Positions 10,360-20,948 of a DNA stretch of 64,000 nucleotides are shown here, piece after piece. The stretch comes from Zelonia costaricensis (taxonomy: Eukaryota; Euglenozoa; Kinetoplastea; Trypanosomatida; Trypanosomatidae), in NCBI GenBank assembly GCA_030849075.1, contig JASAOO010003514.1, forward strand, positions 1 through 64,000, read 5' to 3'. A model generated the notes under the pieces. That model saw nothing but the letters and a program-made list of their open reading frames with translations. It was not told where the DNA came from and did not search any database. Each line of letters opens with the position of its first letter. Position 1 is the stretch's first letter. The position numbers and the translations under genes were made by a program.

Positions 10360-11253
10360 CTACTGTCCTTTCTTCTTGCTCGCCTCCACCGACGGCGCGG
10401 CAGCCTTCTCCTCCTCGCTGCCCCCGCCGCCCGTGGCCTTCTTCACGATTTCAGCAAACCAGTAGTACTGCAGCAGCTGCAACACCGACAGCGCCGTCAC
10501 GGCGATCGCGGCGGCAGAGTGGCTATGCAGCTTCGCGGTGTAGCCTGTCTCGGAGCCGTGGGTGAAGTCCGACCACCAGGCGCGAGCCATGTTGAAGAGC
10601 CAGCTGCCCGTCACGTAGGTGCCGCCCACGACGCGAATCAGCGCGAAGAGGCCGCCGAAAGCGTACTCGCACGCCGTGGCGCGGCTGTCAAAGGCCTCGA
10701 TGAGCGGCTGCTGCGTCGCCGGGTCCGCCGCGGCGGACAGCGTGCGCAGCATCGTCGCGATGTGCAGGAAGCCGTTGCTGAGCTCGAAGCAGCCCGTGTA
10801 GTAGCCGGCGTAGCCCTCCGCAAAGGGGAAGAGAAGGGTGTAGCAGCCGATGAAGCTGAAGAACCCGTGCACCTTCCACGCGACCGACCACTTGTAGTAG
10901 AAGCACACGAAGATGTCCCACAGGAAGTAGGCCGCGATGGTGACGCGGCTGAAGCGGTAGTACGGCACCGTCTCGTACATGTCACTCGGCAGCATCCCGC
11001 CATTCTTGATCAGGTTGGCCACGAACAAGACGGCGGACACGGACATCAGGGACCCGTTCACCACGCTGCAGGAGCGCACGATGAGGTCCTCCTTCTGCGC
11101 AGTCGAGAGGCGCTTCCAGTTCGGCACCCACATCGGCAGCTTCTTCGTGAGGACGTACTGCAGCGAGAACCAGAAGCACACCATCGGGCCGAAGATGACG
11201 CCCTCGCGCGCCATGGGCGCCACCCACGTCTCGTACGGTGTCGCGAAACCCAT
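10360..11253 (-). CDS. TLC-domain multi-pass membrane protein (TLCD4-like)
   Basis: The 297-residue product is mostly hydrophobic, with about six to seven predicted membrane helices (near 20-36, 62-82, 104-120, 128-148, 150-168, 198-220 and 248-268). Its order of motifs fits the TRAM-LAG1-CLN8 (TLC) family, closest to the TLCD4/TMEM56 branch: RSCSVVNGSLMSV at 60-72, AAYFLWDIFVCFYYKW at 107-122 and KVHGFFSFIGCYTLLFPF at 127-144, with a conserved-position His at 129. The family includes ceramide synthases and proteins that alter membrane lipid composition; this branch has no firm enzymatic role. The last four residues, KKGQ, fit a KKxx COPI retrieval signal, which points to the ER. The start is the only reasonable ATG, with a likely splice acceptor 14 bases upstream. 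Confidence 0.8.
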   Translation of the reverse strand: MGFATPYETWVAPMAREGVIFGPMVCFWFSLQYVLTKKLPMWVPNWKRLSTAQKEDLIVRSCSVVNGSLMSVSAVLFVANLIKNGGMLPSDMYETVPYYRFSRVTIAAYFLWDIFVCFYYKWSVAWKVHGFFSFIGCYTLLFPFAEGYAGYYTGCFELSNGFLHIATMLRTLSAAADPATQQPLIEAFDSRATACEYAFGGLFALIRVVGGTYVTGSWLFNMARAWWSDFTHGSETGYTAKLHSHSAAAIAVTALSVLQLLQYYWFAEIVKKATGGGGSEEEKAAAPSVEASKKKGQ

Positions 11254-14235
11254 CTTGACTTGGCTCTCTACAAGAAGCGGCGCAGGAGGGGGAAGGCTGT
11301 CGCGTGCGTTGGTGTGTGTGTGGGTGTGTGGGTGTGTGGGCGTGTGTGTGGGTGTGTTTACGTGGCAGAGAGAAGACGGCTAGACGAGGACGACGAGGCT
11401 CTTTACACACGAGGTCAATTAAGGTTGTCGGCGAACGTGATGTAAAAAGGAGGAAGGGGAATATAGCTGCAGCCCTGTGCTGCTTTACACGCGAGTGGAG
11501 CTTCACTCTTTCTCTTTTGCTGCGTTTGTCTCTGTGTGTGTGTGTGTCGCGTGACGCTGCGTTTACACGGATTGGGCAAAAGACAAGGGGGGCAGGTTTG
11601 TGACGAGCAGGGAGAGGGGCTAAGGGAAGTGAGGAGTACTGGGTGGGGGGGCGGGGTCGGGGTTCGCACCGGTCAAGTGCCAGACGTGCTTCCGCGGCGG
11701 TGGGGCAGTGGAGGGGGGGGAAGGGGAGGGAGGGAGGGAGGAAGTGGCGATGGAGTGGCATCATCGAGAGAGGGGAGGGGGGGAGGAGTGAGCAGTGCCA
11801 AGGGGCGGAGGTGGCGTGGTGGGAGAGGGTGCCGTAGGAAGGGGCCACAGGGTCGGACATCGCCCACTGAGCGCCAACGGGGTGGTGGGGGAAGGGGGAG
11901 TGGAACAAGGCCGTAAAAAGGCAAGCACACAAGACGCAAAGAAGGCTCGCTAGTGACGAACGAAAAACAAAGTGCGTGGAGAAGCACACCACTCAGACGT
12001 CTCCACCCCCACAAACACACAAACACACGAGCTCAGATACACCCTCCGACCACGTATCACAGCGCGTGGAGTCGGCAGGACCCCAAAACACTCCTGCCAT
12101 TATACCACCCGTGCTCGTGCTCGGTGTGCGGGGACGAGAACACGTTGAGCTCCCTCCCATTCAACCTCCTTTCCACTGTCGCGCTTCTCGGTGAGCTTCC
12201 TACGAGCTTCTTCTTCCTTTTTTCTTCATTTCCCTTTTTTTTTGCGTATGTTTTCCTTAGTGTTTTGATGGCTCAGCTAGTGCCGTGGTCAGTCTCTTAA
12301 CTCTCTCGCACACCTCTCTTCGCCTGCTCGATGCTTCCATCACCACCACCACCACCACCCTGACTTCACCGGACCGTGGACCTTGCAGCAGCTGCCGCTC
12401 CCCCAAGGGCACGCCGCCGATCCGCGGTCGCGGGTGGGCACGCCGCACAACACGACGGAAAAAAGTGGAAAGGGGGTTGAGGCGGAAAGCGAGGAGGAGC
12501 ATCGCGAAGGTGACGCAGGCGACGCGAGAGCTTCCCACGCACCGCACAAGTTCACATTGATCTCTTTCGTTTCCCTTCCTTCCTCTGCTGTTGGCCTCCA
12601 CGCGAGGAGGGACGCGCAAGGGAAGGATGAAGCGAGTGAGGGACAACAACCACGCAACTACACGCAGAGAAGCAGAAAAAAAAAGCGAAGAAGTAAAGTC
12701 GCACAGTGAAATCAATGAAAGCACGCACACAGACACACGCAAAACTAAAAGAAGACGAGTTGAACCGCTAGTTGACATTAAACGTACCACAGCGCACCAC
12801 CAACACACAGACACACACACACAAACGCACGCACGCATACGTCCCAACACATCGCCTACGCGCGTTCCGACAAACGCCGTTACCGTACGCGTTTTGGGAG
12901 GGGGGAGAGGGGGCGACCGTGCGAAGGGTGGGGGAGGGGGGGCGGGCTTGTGAGGAGGTGGAGAGGCAGGTGAGAAGGAGGGGACGGGAGGTATGAGGGG
13001 GGGAAGGGATGAGAGCGGTGCCGGAGGAAGAAGGGGGAGGAGATGATGAACACACAAGCGAGCCGTCGCGGCGAGAGCGCAAAGAGGGAGAAGATAAGAA
13101 GAAGGAAAAAAGGCTGGGAGACCACACTGCCGTCATGACGACTTGGCTGCTGAGTCGGCGCCGATCAGGTCAAGGACGGCACGATCCATGATTAAACGAA
13201 AAAAGGAAGCGCTCACATGTGCAGCACAGACTGCCCTTCGCGAACGCCGCTGCGGTGGCCCTTTTTCTTTCGTTATTTCTCTCTTCGATGCGTGCAAATC
13301 CCACACGATGGCAGCGACCCCGGAATGGCGACACAGCGGAGCCGCGCAACACAACTAACACGAGTGCGAGAGAAGCCCAAAAGGCGCAAGCGCCCCTGCA
13401 TTCAACCGCGTGGCAGCGCGATTGCCTTGGCGCCCCCTCCCCCAGCTCTCGCTCTTCATGATCCATTCCCGCATCGCGCCTCTTGTGCTCCTCCTGGTTT
13501 GACGACAAATAGAGCAGGGCCCCCGCCCCCTCCCCTCCCTCCCCTCCCCAGATGTGCAACAGACCGGATGGCTCTCCTCCGCTCTCTCGCAACGCCTGCT
13601 CTACTACGCAGACGCACGGCTCACGGGTCAGTCCACCAACCCCCCTCCTCTGTGTTGACGGCACCACACGCACGTCTTTACGCCTTTTATTTTCACCACT
13701 TTTGTTTGTTAGTTAACGCCTCGACTATCGCACGTCGGCACCAGCATTAGGTGCGCTGATGATGCCGGTTGTTGTTGCTGCTTTCCTCGTGTATGTTTGT
13801 CCTCTCGCGCGTACGTCTCCAGCGCTGCATCCCTTCCCAAGGAGGGTGCGCTCTTCGCCGCTGCGCCTCCGCACGTGGAGTGTGGATTGGGGACGTGGGT
13901 GGGGCGAGGGGAGGGAGCAGGGAGGGAGTAGCAAAGGGCAAAGAAGAAGGCCACGTTAGCGGACCACAGACCGCGTCGCAGGTGCAGCGTGTTCCTTGGC
14001 TTAGAGAGAGCGAGAGATAAAGACGCGCAGCAGACACAAAACACAGCCACACACTCGCGCACACAGACACAAACACGGAGAGGAGAGAGAGACAGAGAGA
14101 CAGACACGAGCACAAGGCAGCGTCAGACGGTAGGCAAAGATCGTTGTGGTGAAGTGCGCTTCCCGAAGCCTTTTTTTCTTTTCTTTTGTTGTTGTTTTTT
14201 TTGGTGGGTGGGGTGGGGGTTTGCCTGCAGCGCCG
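11254..14235. other. Long intergenic region
   Basis: About 3 kb between DOHH and the TLC gene, the longest spacer in the window. It contains a TG/GTGTGG-rich stretch at about 11311-11358, GGGA-rich runs at about 11700-11800, an A-rich stretch near 12665-12720 and CA runs near 12805-12830. Minus-strand frames here (for example 12257-13057) are Pro/Ser/Cys-rich low-complexity and look spurious. I see no RNA gene or recognisable mobile element. Confidence 0.55.
11268..11269 (-). promoter_or_regulatory. Predicted spliced-leader acceptor AG (TLC gene)
   Basis: In the transcribed sense, CCTTCCCCCTCCTGCGCCGC continues into TTCTTGTAG and ends 14 nt before the ATG. It is the first AG after a good pyrimidine tract. 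Confidence 0.55.
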
Positions 14236-15252
14236 CTACGCCGCAGCGATCTCGCGCGTCTCCTCCTCCTTCTGCTGCTGCTGGCCGAGGCTGTTGAAGT
14301 TGGCCCAGTACTTGTGCATCTCGAGCGCCACGACGCAGCTGTCCCGCACAATCGGCTCGGGGTGCGTCGCGTACTTCTCCAGCACCGGCAGCGTCGCCGG
14401 GTCGGCAATCGCGCCGAGGGCCTCGGCCGCCTCGTGCCGCACCATGGGCGCTTCATTCTCGTCCTTGAGAGATTCGATGAGAGCAGGCTGGCTGCTTGGC
14501 TTCTCCAGCTGGCCCAGCACGAACGCCACCTCGTGACGGAACAGCGCCGACACGGTGTCCTCGCGCAGGGCGCGGCTGAGGGCCGCCACGGCCGGCTCGG
14601 TGGCCAGGTTGCGCAGCGTGAACATCGCCATGTAGCGGCGGAAGAGCCGCGTCTGCCCGGAGGTATCGAGCAGCACCGCCTCCAGCTCCGCCACCGTCCG
14701 CGGCACGGGCTCGTCCCCGCTCGCGAACAGCTCGTTGAAGGCGGGCGAGGGGTCAACAGAGACGAATTCGCACCCGCTCGGCGGCGCCACGGCCGCCTCC
14801 CCCTTCGCCTCCTTCATCGCGATGCGGGCCAGGGCGAGCTCGCACGTCTCGCGAATCGCCGACTCCGGCTCCTTGGCCGGGTCGCCGTGCGTCTCGAGCA
14901 CCTGCAGGGCCGCGGTCGAGCCGATGGCGCCGAGCGCCTCTGCCGCCTCGTGCCGCGTGACGACGTCGTAGGCCGTGCTGCGCACGATGCGCTGGAGCGC
15001 TGGCACGATCTCCTCGCACCCGCTCTGGCCCGCGTTGTAGGCGAGCTCGTGCTGGAGCAGGACGGAGTCGGTGGTGTCGACGGCCTCCATGATGATGGCC
15101 GCGCCGGCTGGGGTCTTGAGGCAGTCCTCCTTGAGGCGGTACAGCTCCCGCATGCGGCTGTCGAGCGGCTCCTTCGGGTCGAGCAGCTTCGCGTAGTCGC
15201 GGCGCAGCTCCTCGACGGTGCGTGCGCAGACTGGGTGGCTTGGGGCGGACAT
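14236..15252 (-). CDS. DOHH: Deoxyhypusine hydroxylase
   Basis: The 338-residue product is a HEAT-repeat protein with the four His-Glu pairs that bind the di-iron centre of deoxyhypusine hydroxylase: H68-E69, H101-E102, H240-E241 and H273-E274. The pairs sit in two halves of similar sequence ([11 protein letters not shown] at 100-110 and [12 protein letters not shown] at 271-282). This is the family's two-lobed layout. The enzyme completes hypusine synthesis on eIF5A by hydroxylating the deoxyhypusine made by deoxyhypusine synthase, and acts in the cytosol. It is longer than the human enzyme (302 residues) because of an N-terminal extension and a linker insertion around residues 150-180. It ends in a polar Gln/Glu tail. 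The ATG at 15252 follows a convincing splice acceptor. All key residues are present, so it should be active. Confidence 0.95.
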   Translation of the reverse strand: MSAPSHPVCARTVEELRRDYAKLLDPKEPLDSRMRELYRLKEDCLKTPAGAAIIMEAVDTTDSVLLQHELAYNAGQSGCEEIVPALQRIVRSTAYDVVTRHEAAEALGAIGSTAALQVLETHGDPAKEPESAIRETCELALARIAMKEAKGEAAVAPPSGCEFVSVDPSPAFNELFASGDEPVPRTVAELEAVLLDTSGQTRLFRRYMAMFTLRNLATEPAVAALSRALREDTVSALFRHEVAFVLGQLEKPSSQPALIESLKDENEAPMVRHEAAEALGAIADPATLPVLEKYATHPEPIVRDSCVVALEMHKYWANFNSLGQQQQKEEETREIAAA

Positions 15253-16689
15253 GATTGTCGTCTGGAGACGAGAGGGCGAGGTTAACGAGGCTCGGAGAGG
15301 CGAGTACTGCGGAATGGTCGAGTGAAGCGAGGAGAGGGGGGAGGGGCACGTGACAGACCAGCGTGTGCAGCGTGTCGTGGCAAGAGCGGAGAGCGTGAAG
15401 CAGTCGAGCTATGTGTGTGTGTGTGTGTGTACGTGTGGGCACAGGAGTGGGGGGAGGGGCGTTTAAAGCCAGAGGCGTGGTGAAGGCGTTGAAGGGTAAG
15501 CGGCGGAGGGAAGTGTCAAGAATTGTTGTCGTAAGAGTGCGGGGTGGAGGCGCTCTTGTAGGGTGTACGGCGCTGTCTTGTGCAGGCGTGGGGCACGCAC
15601 ACACATACGCACACACGGTGCCACACATTTTGGCGAAGTTGATCGCCGTCGGCGTAGCCTGCCACGTTGACCCTGCGTCACGCCAACAGCAAACTCTGTC
15701 TCTCTTCACAAGCGACGGATGGAGGCAGGTCGTGTATCGCGCCAACACACACACACACACATCCGTAAAGCGCTGCTTAAGCGGCGGAGGGGAGCGAAGA
15801 AGACACGGAAGAAGGCGAGGTGCTGGCGGTCATGGTGGTGCCCAGGTTGGCAGAAGGGAAGGAGCGCTCCACCTCACCTCACCCTTCACCCGCCCCCGCT
15901 TCACTGTGCCCCCTTCGTTGTCTCGTCCCCCTCACATCCCCGGCCTTGCACGTTGCGCACGTCCGGCCGCCCTAGGTGATGCTCTGACTGTTGGTTGGCT
16001 TGCTTCTTCTTGTTTTTTCCGTATCGCCTCTCTATCTGAAGGGATACGTGTGGGCGTCCTCGCCCGCCCCACGCACACGCCGCGGCGGCAACGCCGGCCC
16101 ACAAAGGAGCCCAGCGCAGACCCGGGGGGAGGGAGAGAGCGAGCGAGAGAGGGGGGGCGGCAAGCGAGACGGAGGGCCAAGAGAGCAACGCACACGAGAT
16201 GCGGGGAGCGCACGATTTGGGGTGTGCACTCAACGACATAATGTCGCTCGCTCGCCTCCTCGCTCGTCTTCTCTGACGCCCCTCTCGTCCCCGACTCGCG
16301 TCATGAGCTCCCCCCACTCCCTCCCCGCCCCCCTCCACCCTCTCTCCCGCGCCCACTCGTCCCCAGCACGCTGCGCGGGAATCACCCACGCAGGCGAGCG
16401 AGATAGGGGGGAGAGGAGGGGAGGGGAGTGCCAGGCAACATTATTCGTAGTCGACACGTATTACCCAAACCACCACACCACACAACACAACACGCGCGAG
16501 GTGAGAGAGGGGAAGGGAGATGCGAAGGCTTCTCGTCGTCTCCGCCACCTTCGCCCCTCCACCTTCCCTCTCCGCTCTACCCCCCCCCTCCCCCCCCGCG
16601 CCGACCCTCCTCCAACACAGCACACCCAAAGCACCTACTCATCGGCGCAGCCGCCTCCGCCGCTACCACCACCACCACCAGTCCCCCGC
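15253..16689. other. Intergenic region
   Basis: About 1.4 kb between the exportin-like gene and DOHH. It holds a TG run at 15413-15430, a CA run near 15748-15760 and C/T-rich runs near 16560-16610 on the plus strand. No coding frame or RNA gene is supported. Confidence 0.55.
15262..15263 (-). promoter_or_regulatory. Predicted spliced-leader acceptor AG (DOHH)
   Basis: The transcript reads CCTCGCCCTCTCGTCTCCAG followed by nine bases and the ATG. It is the only AG between the tract and the start codon. Confidence 0.6.
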
Positions 16690-19600
16690 TTACACGTTCC
16701 GCATCGTCTGCCGGAACGTGAACACCTCCGAGAAGAACTTGTCCTGCGACTCCGCGCCGTGGGCCAGCGCCGACAGCGCCTCTCGCACGACCGGCTGCTT
16801 CCGCTCCGGGTAGGCGCGCACGAAGTTCTCCACAAAGGACTGCCAGAAGGGCGGGTGCACCTCGAAGATGGGGTACACGACGGCGCAGCTCACGCTCAGC
16901 GCACGGTCCTGGCAGACGATCACGTTCATGGCCACGGCGATCAGGCGCTCCCACAGCGAGCTGAACGGCTCGAGGGTGCGGGCAAGCGCCTCGCGCGCCA
17001 GCCGCGTGGCACGCGGCGCCGAGGGCCCGCCAGAGCGACCGCCCGCCCCGCCGCGGCTGCCGGCACCGCCGCCGGGCGTCCCGGAGAGGCGACCCGAGGG
17101 GCTGGCGTAGAAGGACGGCAGCTGCAGCGGCGACGGCGGCGGCGTGCCGTGCGGCCGCGCCTCCAGCGCCGGCGAGACCGTCTGCGTCGACAGCGCCTTG
17201 ACCTCGCGGATGAGGCCGGCGACGAAGCTCAAGAAGGACAGGCCGTGCAGTAGCGTGCCCGTCTGGGTGTCCACGTCTTCGCAGAAGTACACCACGAACG
17301 AAATTAGCTTCTCGAGCTCGCTGGCGTCGAGGCGGGTGAGGGGGCGGTAGGCGAACTCCTCCGTGACGGTGCGCAGCATGTTCACGACGGCGTACGACGC
17401 CTTGGGGTACTCCTTGAAGTACACGTACGGGAACACGCCCACCATGCGGAGCAGCCCCAGCAGCACGTTGTCGTACGTCTCATCGTGGTAGAAGGCCATC
17501 GCGCCCAGCGGCACAAAGCCGCCCTGGATCGACTTGCGCAGCACGCTGAGGGACAGGGCAAGCGGCTTCAGCATCATGTCGTACGCCCCATCCACCATGC
17601 CCCCGCCCCCGACATTGCTGACGCGCTGGATGTGCTCGTCGGTGATGCGCTGCTCGATGACGGCCTGGATAAGGGAGCACAGGTGCTTGAAGAGCATCAG
17701 GCCGCACGAGTTGTGCGCCGTGCAGCAGGCCAGCGTGCAGCGCCCGCCCATCTGTGAGACGAGCTCCTCGAGAAAGCGCAGGAAGGAGACGATCACCATG
17801 CTGTGCTGCGCCGCGGGGCGGTGCAGCACCTCGTGGAAGGAGCTGGCGTGGTCGCACACCCACTCCACAAAGTCGCTGAGGCCCTCGGCGCAGTCGCGCA
17901 GCGCCAGCACGACACCACGCAGGTCGCGCATCCAGCCAGCCGTGTAGAAGGCATCGTTGCCGCCGCCGCCGTTCAGCGTGCTCTGCATGCACAGCTCGAT
18001 GGGCTGCAGAAACATCTGCAGGTGCATCGTCGTGTACGGCACCACGCTCGACAGCCGCCACAGCACCATCTGCAGGTTCGTGCGCATCTTGTACGTCTGC
18101 GCCGACTGCGCGAGTGGCAGGTCGACAACCGGGGGCAGCTCGAGGTGCAGCTCCGCCAGCATCGACTGCGGCACGTCGGCGCATGCGTTGCGGACGAGCT
18201 CGATAGACTCGCGAATGATGTGCGCCGTCTCCTCGTCTGCAGTGCGGTTGCCGGTGACGCCGCGCATGATGTTGTGGCCTGTGTTGTTCAGCATGAACTG
18301 AAACAGCGACGCCCGTGACTGGAAGACGTTCGTGACGACGTTGTTGAGCGCCTCGTGCAGCCGCGACGAGCTCAGCACGCTCTGGACCATGGTCAAGAAG
18401 TGCAGCACGGCCCGCTCCACGTAGGAGCTGTACAGCTGCGACCCCGGCTCCGCAGCAGCCCCGCTGCGGCGGTGGTTTGCGCAGTCGACGCAGAAGACGA
18501 AGAAGCTGGAGCACGCCGCGACGGCCCCGTCATCCACAGCGCTCAGCAAGTGACGCACGAGCGCGCCGGCAACGTAGAAGAGCCAGGCTGTGGCGCTGGC
18601 GCTCTGTAGGACGCTCGGGCCGAGCTGGTGGTTGACATACGTCGCCAGCAACTCCATCGCGCCCGCTTGCTCGAGCAGCGCCAGCGTCGCCACCGCGTCC
18701 GACTGCGCCAAGATGGACTCCATCGTGGCCTCGAAGTCGTCGTCGTCCTCCATGTTGTACTCCATCCCCTCCACATCCCCCTTCAGGTTGTTCGTGTCGC
18801 GGTGCCCGCCACCACCGCCGCTAGCTCCGCCACCGCCAGCAGCGCCACCCTTGCCGACGGGCACGCGCACACGCGCCTCGAAGAAGCGCAACACGAGCTC
18901 GGGCGAAATGAGCTCGAGGTCCTTGGGCGACTCCTCCGACATGCTGAACATGCGCCGCGACGTTGCGAGGCGGCCCCAGAAGTTCAGCAGATTCGTGGCC
19001 GTCGTGAAGGACCCGGACTGCCCGAAGGGGATGGCGAAGACGTCGAGCGACAGCACCCGCACCGCGGCGATCCACGGCTGGAACATGCTGCTGAGGTGCA
19101 GGTCGCGGTAGCCGAAGGGGGAGACGAAGCGGTGGCACGCCTCGGCGAGCACCGTCACGTAGTGCGGCAACTTGAGCCGCCCATCCGTCAGCTGCGTCAC
19201 CCGCACGAGGTCGCCCAGCGCGTTGTCCAGGTAGCGGACCCGCTCCTCCGTCGACTCGAAGAAGGTGCGCCGAATGCCACACAGGCTCGTGAGCCCGGTG
19301 AGCAGCGTGGCGCAGTGTGGGTAGGGCAGCGCGGCGTGCTGGCCCCACAGCACCTGCCACGTGCGCGGGGCGAGCAGCACCTCCTTCCACGAGCTCGGGA
19401 ACTGCGACGACAGCGCCTCCTCGGTCTCGTCGACCATGATGGCCATGAAGTCGTACGTCAGGCAGTCCCGCACGAGCTCCGTCACCTGCATCAGCATCGG
19501 CGAGCTGCTGTTGAGGTCCTCGAGCTCGGCGACGCAGGCCGCGAAGATGTCCAGCATGCACTCATCGCGGAAGTTGTTGCTGCACCGCCGGTGCACGGAG

Positions 19601-20349
19601 AAGTTCATGTACGTCTGCGAGCGCGAGGAGTCGTACTTGCTGCACTCCGTGATGAGGCTTGACAGCAGCAGCAGCGCGACGTAGTACATCGTGCGCCGCT
19701 CTTCGTCGTTGCGTGGGACGTTTGGGGAGAAGGGGGAGCGCCGGATGATGCTGTACCCCGGCGGCCCACCGTCCCCGCCCTCGTTGCCGCCGCCGCTGCT
19801 CCCACCCAGCCCCGCGGAGGAGGAGGGGCCGCCCACGGTGGAGGAGCCGGCCGGGTTGGAGCCGCCGCCCCTCCCTGCGGCCGCCGACCCGCAGCCGCCG
19901 TTCTGCGCCACGTGGCGGGCGTACGCGGGCGACGCGTCGTGCAGCATCTGCAACGCGAACATCACCGCCTCGACAAGGAAGGTGCCCTTCTCAAAGCACA
20001 GCTTTGTCAGCTTCGCGTAGGCGCTCATCAGCGCCACCGTCACGTGCCGCGGTGCGCCGGCGAGGCTGACGCGCTGCACACACGTGCCGCACATGTTCAC
20101 CACGACTTCGTACCTCTGCTCGTCAGAGAGCCACCGACGGTTTTCGCGGAACCACGTCACGGCTCCCTGTGCAACGAACATTAGCGCGTACTGATTGCTT
20201 GAGTGCGCGAAGATGGCCTGAAGTGGCGCGACGTCGGTGTTCTCCTGGGTGAGGGACGTGAGGCGCTGCTGGGCCTCCTGCCGTGCCCTGGGGTCCGGGT
20301 TGGCGTACATGGACTCCGCCAGGGAGTCGAGCTCGTCCACAGAGCTCAT
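16690..20349 (-). CDS. Exportin-7 (RanBP16)-like karyopherin
   Basis: The 1219-residue product is alpha-helical along its length and matches the exportin-7/exportin-4 group of importin-beta-like transport receptors. The N-terminus (SLAESMYANPDPRARQEAQQ) and the following helices to about residue 120 fit the importin-beta N-terminal, Ran-binding region. The last 60 residues (FVENFVRAYPERKQPVVREA onward) fit the C-terminal HEAT region of exportin-7. By family it moves proteins across the nuclear pore with RanGTP. Glycine/serine-rich insertions interrupt the solenoid at about 148-195, 497-518 and 1085-1113, and an acidic patch (MEDDDDFEATMESIL) lies near 530-545. Length is a little above the roughly 1087 residues of animal exportin-7, explained by these loops. 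The ATG aligns with the family start. Assignment to exportin-7 rather than exportin-4 is likely but not proven by eye. Confidence 0.8.
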   Translation of the reverse strand: MSSVDELDSLAESMYANPDPRARQEAQQRLTSLTQENTDVAPLQAIFAHSSNQYALMFVAQGAVTWFRENRRWLSDEQRYEVVVNMCGTCVQRVSLAGAPRHVTVALMSAYAKLTKLCFEKGTFLVEAVMFALQMLHDASPAYARHVAQNGGCGSAAAGRGGGSNPAGSSTVGGPSSSAGLGGSSGGGNEGGDGGPPGYSIIRRSPFSPNVPRNDEERRTMYYVALLLLSSLITECSKYDSSRSQTYMNFSVHRRCSNNFRDECMLDIFAACVAELEDLNSSSPMLMQVTELVRDCLTYDFMAIMVDETEEALSSQFPSSWKEVLLAPRTWQVLWGQHAALPYPHCATLLTGLTSLCGIRRTFFESTEERVRYLDNALGDLVRVTQLTDGRLKLPHYVTVLAEACHRFVSPFGYRDLHLSSMFQPWIAAVRVLSLDVFAIPFGQSGSFTTATNLLNFWGRLATSRRMFSMSEESPKDLELISPELVLRFFEARVRVPVGKGGAAGGGGASGGGGGHRDTNNLKGDVEGMEYNMEDDDDFEATMESILAQSDAVATLALLEQAGAMELLATYVNHQLGPSVLQSASATAWLFYVAGALVRHLLSAVDDGAVAACSSFFVFCVDCANHRRSGAAAEPGSQLYSSYVERAVLHFLTMVQSVLSSSRLHEALNNVVTNVFQSRASLFQFMLNNTGHNIMRGVTGNRTADEETAHIIRESIELVRNACADVPQSMLAELHLELPPVVDLPLAQSAQTYKMRTNLQMVLWRLSSVVPYTTMHLQMFLQPIELCMQSTLNGGGGNDAFYTAGWMRDLRGVVLALRDCAEGLSDFVEWVCDHASSFHEVLHRPAAQHSMVIVSFLRFLEELVSQMGGRCTLACCTAHNSCGLMLFKHLCSLIQAVIEQRITDEHIQRVSNVGGGGMVDGAYDMMLKPLALSLSVLRKSIQGGFVPLGAMAFYHDETYDNVLLGLLRMVGVFPYVYFKEYPKASYAVVNMLRTVTEEFAYRPLTRLDASELEKLISFVVYFCEDVDTQTGTLLHGLSFLSFVAGLIREVKALSTQTVSPALEARPHGTPPPSPLQLPSFYASPSGRLSGTPGGGAGSRGGAGGRSGGPSAPRATRLAREALARTLEPFSSLWERLIAVAMNVIVCQDRALSVSCAVVYPIFEVHPPFWQSFVENFVRAYPERKQPVVREALSALAHGAESQDKFFSEVFTFRQTMRNV

Positions 20350-20351
20350 GG

Positions 20352-20353
20352 CT
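20352..20353 (-). promoter_or_regulatory. Predicted spliced-leader acceptor AG (exportin)
   Basis: In the transcript a strong tract (CCTCTTTTTCTCCCCCTTTT, then TTGTGTTCTCCTTCCCTTAG) ends only two bases before the ATG. The next AG upstream lies at 20418-20419, before the tract. If used, the leader would be the spliced leader plus two bases. Confidence 0.5.
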
Positions 20354-20901
20354 AAGGGAAGGAGAACACAAAAAAGGGGGAGAAAAAGAGGCGATGTGAA
20401 GCCGGTAGTTGACGGAACTGTGGCCTACGTGGGACGCACAAGGAGTCCCCCCCCTTCCCCCCTGTGTCGTCGGCTTGTGGGTCTGAGTAGCCCGGGTGAC
20501 TTGGTGTCTGTGCAGCGCCACTCCGGCTGCCGAACGATGCAATTCCCAAACACCGCAGGAGTCACTCAAGCGCGGCCAGCCACGGCTGGAGGGCTGGCGG
20601 CGGAAGCAGTGCCGTGGTACTGACAGCAAATTAACAGGAAAGACTGAGAGACAGAGGAAGCAAATGGGGGGCGGGATGGGTGTCTGGCCTGCTTGCCAAA
20701 CGTGCGCGCGTGGTACCGAGGTCGTGTCCTCCTTCTGGCCGAGGACGGAAGGGAGGGACAGGAGCGGATGGAGCCCTCTGGCAGTGCACACCACCTGCAG
20801 AGCCCAAAGCACCGAAACCGAGGCCACAAGATGGAGGCAGGGGGGCGTGACAGCTGGCGCACCCACTCACCTCCCTGACTCTTTTCTTTCTTTCTATGTT
20901 C

Positions 20902-20948
20902 AGGTGTGTGTGTTGTGTGTGTGTGTTGTGTGTGTGTGTGTGTTGTGT
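20902..20948. repeat. Compound (TG)n/(TTG) microsatellite
   Basis: Three TG runs are separated by single extra T bases, about 47 bases in all. In the transcribed sense this is a CA/CAA repeat in the region between the TRAPPC2L-like and exportin genes. Confidence 0.85.

Noticed and set aside
12257..13057. A 266-residue minus-strand frame in the DOHH-TLC spacer
   Set aside because: Starts with a Pro/Ser/Leu-rich run from a G-rich plus strand and contains repeat-derived Val-Cys runs; no motif.
14146..15285. A 379-residue plus-strand open frame across the DOHH gene
   Set aside because: It is the antisense shadow of DOHH. GC3-rich codons leave long open antisense frames in this genome; its translation is Arg/His/Leu-rich with no motif.
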